From: a virus
DNA length: 23,411 nt
Reading direction: 5' to 3' (one strand)
IMG/VR virus record: IMGVR_UViG_3300022937_000148
Span: 1-23,411 of that record
Of the stretch, positions 21,631-23,411 are shown piece by piece; positions within the stretch are counted from its first letter, which is position 1; every line of letters starts with the position of its first letter. Below the pieces are notes generated by a model. The model was given only the letters and a program-made list of their open reading frames with translations. It did not search any database and was not told the DNA's origin. The position numbers were made by a program, and so were the translations under genes.

Positions 21631-21932
21631 TGGCAGTGTATGCTAAAACAAGTCTGTACGCCACAACAGAACAAACAAATCGCAGTTTAGGAATTTTAGA
21701 CTATACAGAAATTCCTAAAATATCTGGTGATGTTTTATATGAAATTAAATCTCAATATAATTATAGACCAGATTTGTTGTCTAGCGATTTATATGATGAT
21801 CCTAACTTATGGTGGGTATTTAAATCTAGAAATCCAAGTGTGCTAGAAGATCCTATTTTTGACTTTGTTGCAGGCGTAAAGATATACATTCCTACAATCG
21901 ACACAATTAGATCCGTTATCGGAGGAGTATAA
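21630..21932 (+). CDS. 53: Baseplate wedge protein, gp53-like (LysM-like fold)
   Basis: 100 residues, coupled to the previous gene by TAATG. T4 gp53 bridges wedges during baseplate assembly. The segment YNYRPDLLSSDLYDDPNLWW followed by VFKSRNP and an AGVKIYIP end is the LysM-like motif of gp53 and of other wedge proteins. It is about half the length of T4 gp53, so it represents only that core domain; short forms of this kind are usual in marine T4-like phages. The next gene starts within its stop codon. Confidence 0.7.
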   Translation: MAVYAKTSLYATTEQTNRSLGILDYTEIPKISGDVLYEIKSQYNYRPDLLSSDLYDDPNLWWVFKSRNPSVLEDPIFDFVAGVKIYIPTIDTIRSVIGGV

Positions 21933-23411
21933 TGGCAGTAAAAGAATCTCCAAATGTTACAAGGGAGCGTGACGGGCAAACTGTAGAGTTTAGAAATGAA
22001 ATACAATCAGCAATAAACTCTGATTCAGTTATCACCGGCGACGGTGTAACAGTAGAAGTTGGTCCTATCGAGTTTGGCGGTTCGTTTGATGATCCTTCTC
22101 CTTGGGGAACTTTTTATAAAGGTGTAAAAGGAAGACACAACCGTTTGCATGATTATAATGTTTACAATTATAACATTGCACTTGTTGCATTATCAAAAGA
22201 CCAAGTTGAAAAACCAGAAACATATCAGGGTAGAGTTTTTACTAATGGTCAGGAAAACAAAGGATTTTATGTTGTAGCACGTAGTGGCGGCTATGGTAGA
22301 ACCGAAGAAGGTGGATTCAAGCAAGGCAGAGATAAGGATGTTTTTATTGATGCTCTAAATTTTGAAACACTTTGTGGTATAAACAGCCAAGGAACTAGCA
22401 ATTTAACCAAAGGTCAAATGAGATTTGTTGAGCCTTATGGTGTAGCAGGATTATATGAAGAATTGTTTGCAGGCGCGGCTTTTGCAGGACATCCTAATTA
22501 TATTAGAGCACCGTTTTTATTGGTAATTTCTTTTGTAGGAAGAAGAGCAGGTTCAGATATAGACGGTCAACCAGAAGTTCCTGATAAAACAACACGATAC
22601 ATTCCTATCATGTTTACAAAAAGTGATATGACTGTTACAGAATCAGGTGCAACCTATGAAGCAGAATTTATTGCCTACAATGCTTTGTCAGGTGCTAATA
22701 TTAGAAAAACCCTAGTTGATGATGTTGAAGGTGTTTCTCGAGAATCTGAAACTGTAGAAAGTGTTCTGTATCATCTATTTGAAATGCAGAATCGAAAGCA
22801 CGAAGAACAAATAGAAAAATCAATTACGGCGTTGAAAGACAAAGGAACAAGTGTAAAAGAATTTTTAGCAGAAAGAAAAGAAAAAGCACAGAAGGGTTTA
22901 GCAGAATCAGGAAATGCAGGGTATGAAATTACAGCATTTAAGCCAGATAAGTGGTGCTTATGGTTTGCCAAAGATTGGAAGAATCCTAAAAGTTTTAATA
23001 CAAAAAACGGAACAGGATATGAATCCTGGAAAGGTAAGATTTCAAAAATTATAGATCCTAAACAAAAAGAACCTGGAACAATAGGAGGACTTTATACCAA
23101 TGAGTTTGCAACCAAAAAATTTAATGATGGATTTTTACCAACTCCAAGTTTAAAAATCAAAGAGTTTGACGAGGCGGTTGATGATCAAAAAGATGCACTC
23201 GATGCACAAAGAAAAATTATTAGTGATGCTAAAAGTGTTATAGAGGCATCCTTGGCAACATATGAAGCACAAAGAGAAGCATTAGTTGCTCAGGCAAAAA
23301 TTTATGGAGTAGTTTTAGATGAAAAGAAATCAAGTGCTCTTGATATTAAAACATCAACCAAGCCTGACGTGATACTTGAAGAAACGACCAAAAAGACCAC
23401 AGAACTTACAA
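21932..23411 (+). CDS. Large baseplate/tail structural protein (5' part)
   Basis: ATG at 21932 (TAATG overlap, GGAGGAG upstream); 493 codons are open to the right edge, so the C-terminal part is missing. The N-terminal ~270 residues are folded and mostly beta: IEFGGSFDDPSPWGTFYKGV, NYNIALVAL, GYGRTEEGGFKQGRD, then FAGHPNYIRAPFLLVISFVG, RYIPIMFTKSDMTVTESG and YEAEFIAYNALSG. From about residue 270 it becomes helical and Lys/Glu-rich (coiled coil) with a short globular insert (WCLWFAKDW, ~348-356). Position after gp48 and gp53 under the same late promoter points to the baseplate hub or tail. I cannot assign a T4 number. Confidence 0.65.
   Translation, partial: MAVKESPNVTRERDGQTVEFRNEIQSAINSDSVITGDGVTVEVGPIEFGGSFDDPSPWGTFYKGVKGRHNRLHDYNVYNYNIALVALSKDQVEKPETYQGRVFTNGQENKGFYVVARSGGYGRTEEGGFKQGRDKDVFIDALNFETLCGINSQGTSNLTKGQMRFVEPYGVAGLYEELFAGAAFAGHPNYIRAPFLLVISFVGRRAGSDIDGQPEVPDKTTRYIPIMFTKSDMTVTESGATYEAEFIAYNALSGANIRKTLVDDVEGVSRESETVESVLYHLFEMQNRKHEEQIEKSITALKDKGTSVKEFLAERKEKAQKGLAESGNAGYEITAFKPDKWCLWFAKDWKNPKSFNTKNGTGYESWKGKISKIIDPKQKEPGTIGGLYTNEFATKKFNDGFLPTPSLKIKEFDEAVDDQKDALDAQRKIISDAKSVIEASLATYEAQREALVAQAKIYGVVLDEKKSSALDIKTSTKPDVILEETTKKTTELT

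Noticed and set aside
1-23411. CRISPR array, insertion sequence, integrase or attachment site.
   Set aside because: No regular spaced repeats, transposase or integrase motifs or flanking duplications were seen.

Overview
The window is part of the genome of a T4-like tailed phage (myovirus), most similar in gene content and style to marine T4-like phages of the cyanophage/pelagiphage kind. The evidence is the head gene block in T4 order (portal gp20, prohead core gp67-like, protease gp21, scaffold gp22, major capsid gp23), the gp46/gp47 recombination nuclease, the late sigma factor gp55, baseplate and hub proteins, and late-promoter octamers of the TATAAATA type. Rough base composition is 37-39% G+C. 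No photosynthesis or other host-type metabolic gene is present, so the host cannot be named from this window.

Layout. 1-4300 (minus): six virion or virion-like genes, including a right-handed beta-helix fibre that runs off the left edge and a second fibre-like protein. 4325-10807 (minus): the head module gp23, gp22, gp21, gp67-like, a DUF115/sialyltransferase-like accessory gene, a small gp68-position gene and gp20. 10817-13090 (minus): tape-measure-like protein. 13172-14250 (plus): gp26-like hub protein and its probable -1 frameshift extension. 14247-15502 (minus): two proteins of unknown function, one with a capsid-targeting-like N-terminus. 15601-15786 (plus): a 61-aa protein. 15787-16308: a gene-free region rich in hairpins that ends in a plus-strand terminator, a candidate structured RNA. 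16309-19791 (minus): early operon gp47, gp46, a 78-aa protein and a GIY-YIG-like nuclease. 19846-20700 (minus): gp55. 20785-23411 (plus): gp48-like, gp53-like and a large baseplate/tail protein cut by the right edge.

Expression logic. gp47/gp46 and gp55 have host sigma-70-like promoters, as expected for early or middle genes. Virion genes have late octamers recognised in T4 by gp55. Four genes without a good ribosome binding site carry TAAATA exactly five bases before ATG, which predicts leaderless late mRNAs. The gp55 early promoter overlaps a late promoter.

Most notable observations: a canonical -1 slippery site joining gp26 to a 76-residue extension beside the tape-measure gene; the TAAATA-N5-ATG leaderless arrangement; a structured intergenic RNA candidate; a ~140-residue insertion in gp55; and complete absence of AGCT and of GCAGC/GCTGC by manual scan. 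All calls come from reading the sequence; no database search was run.
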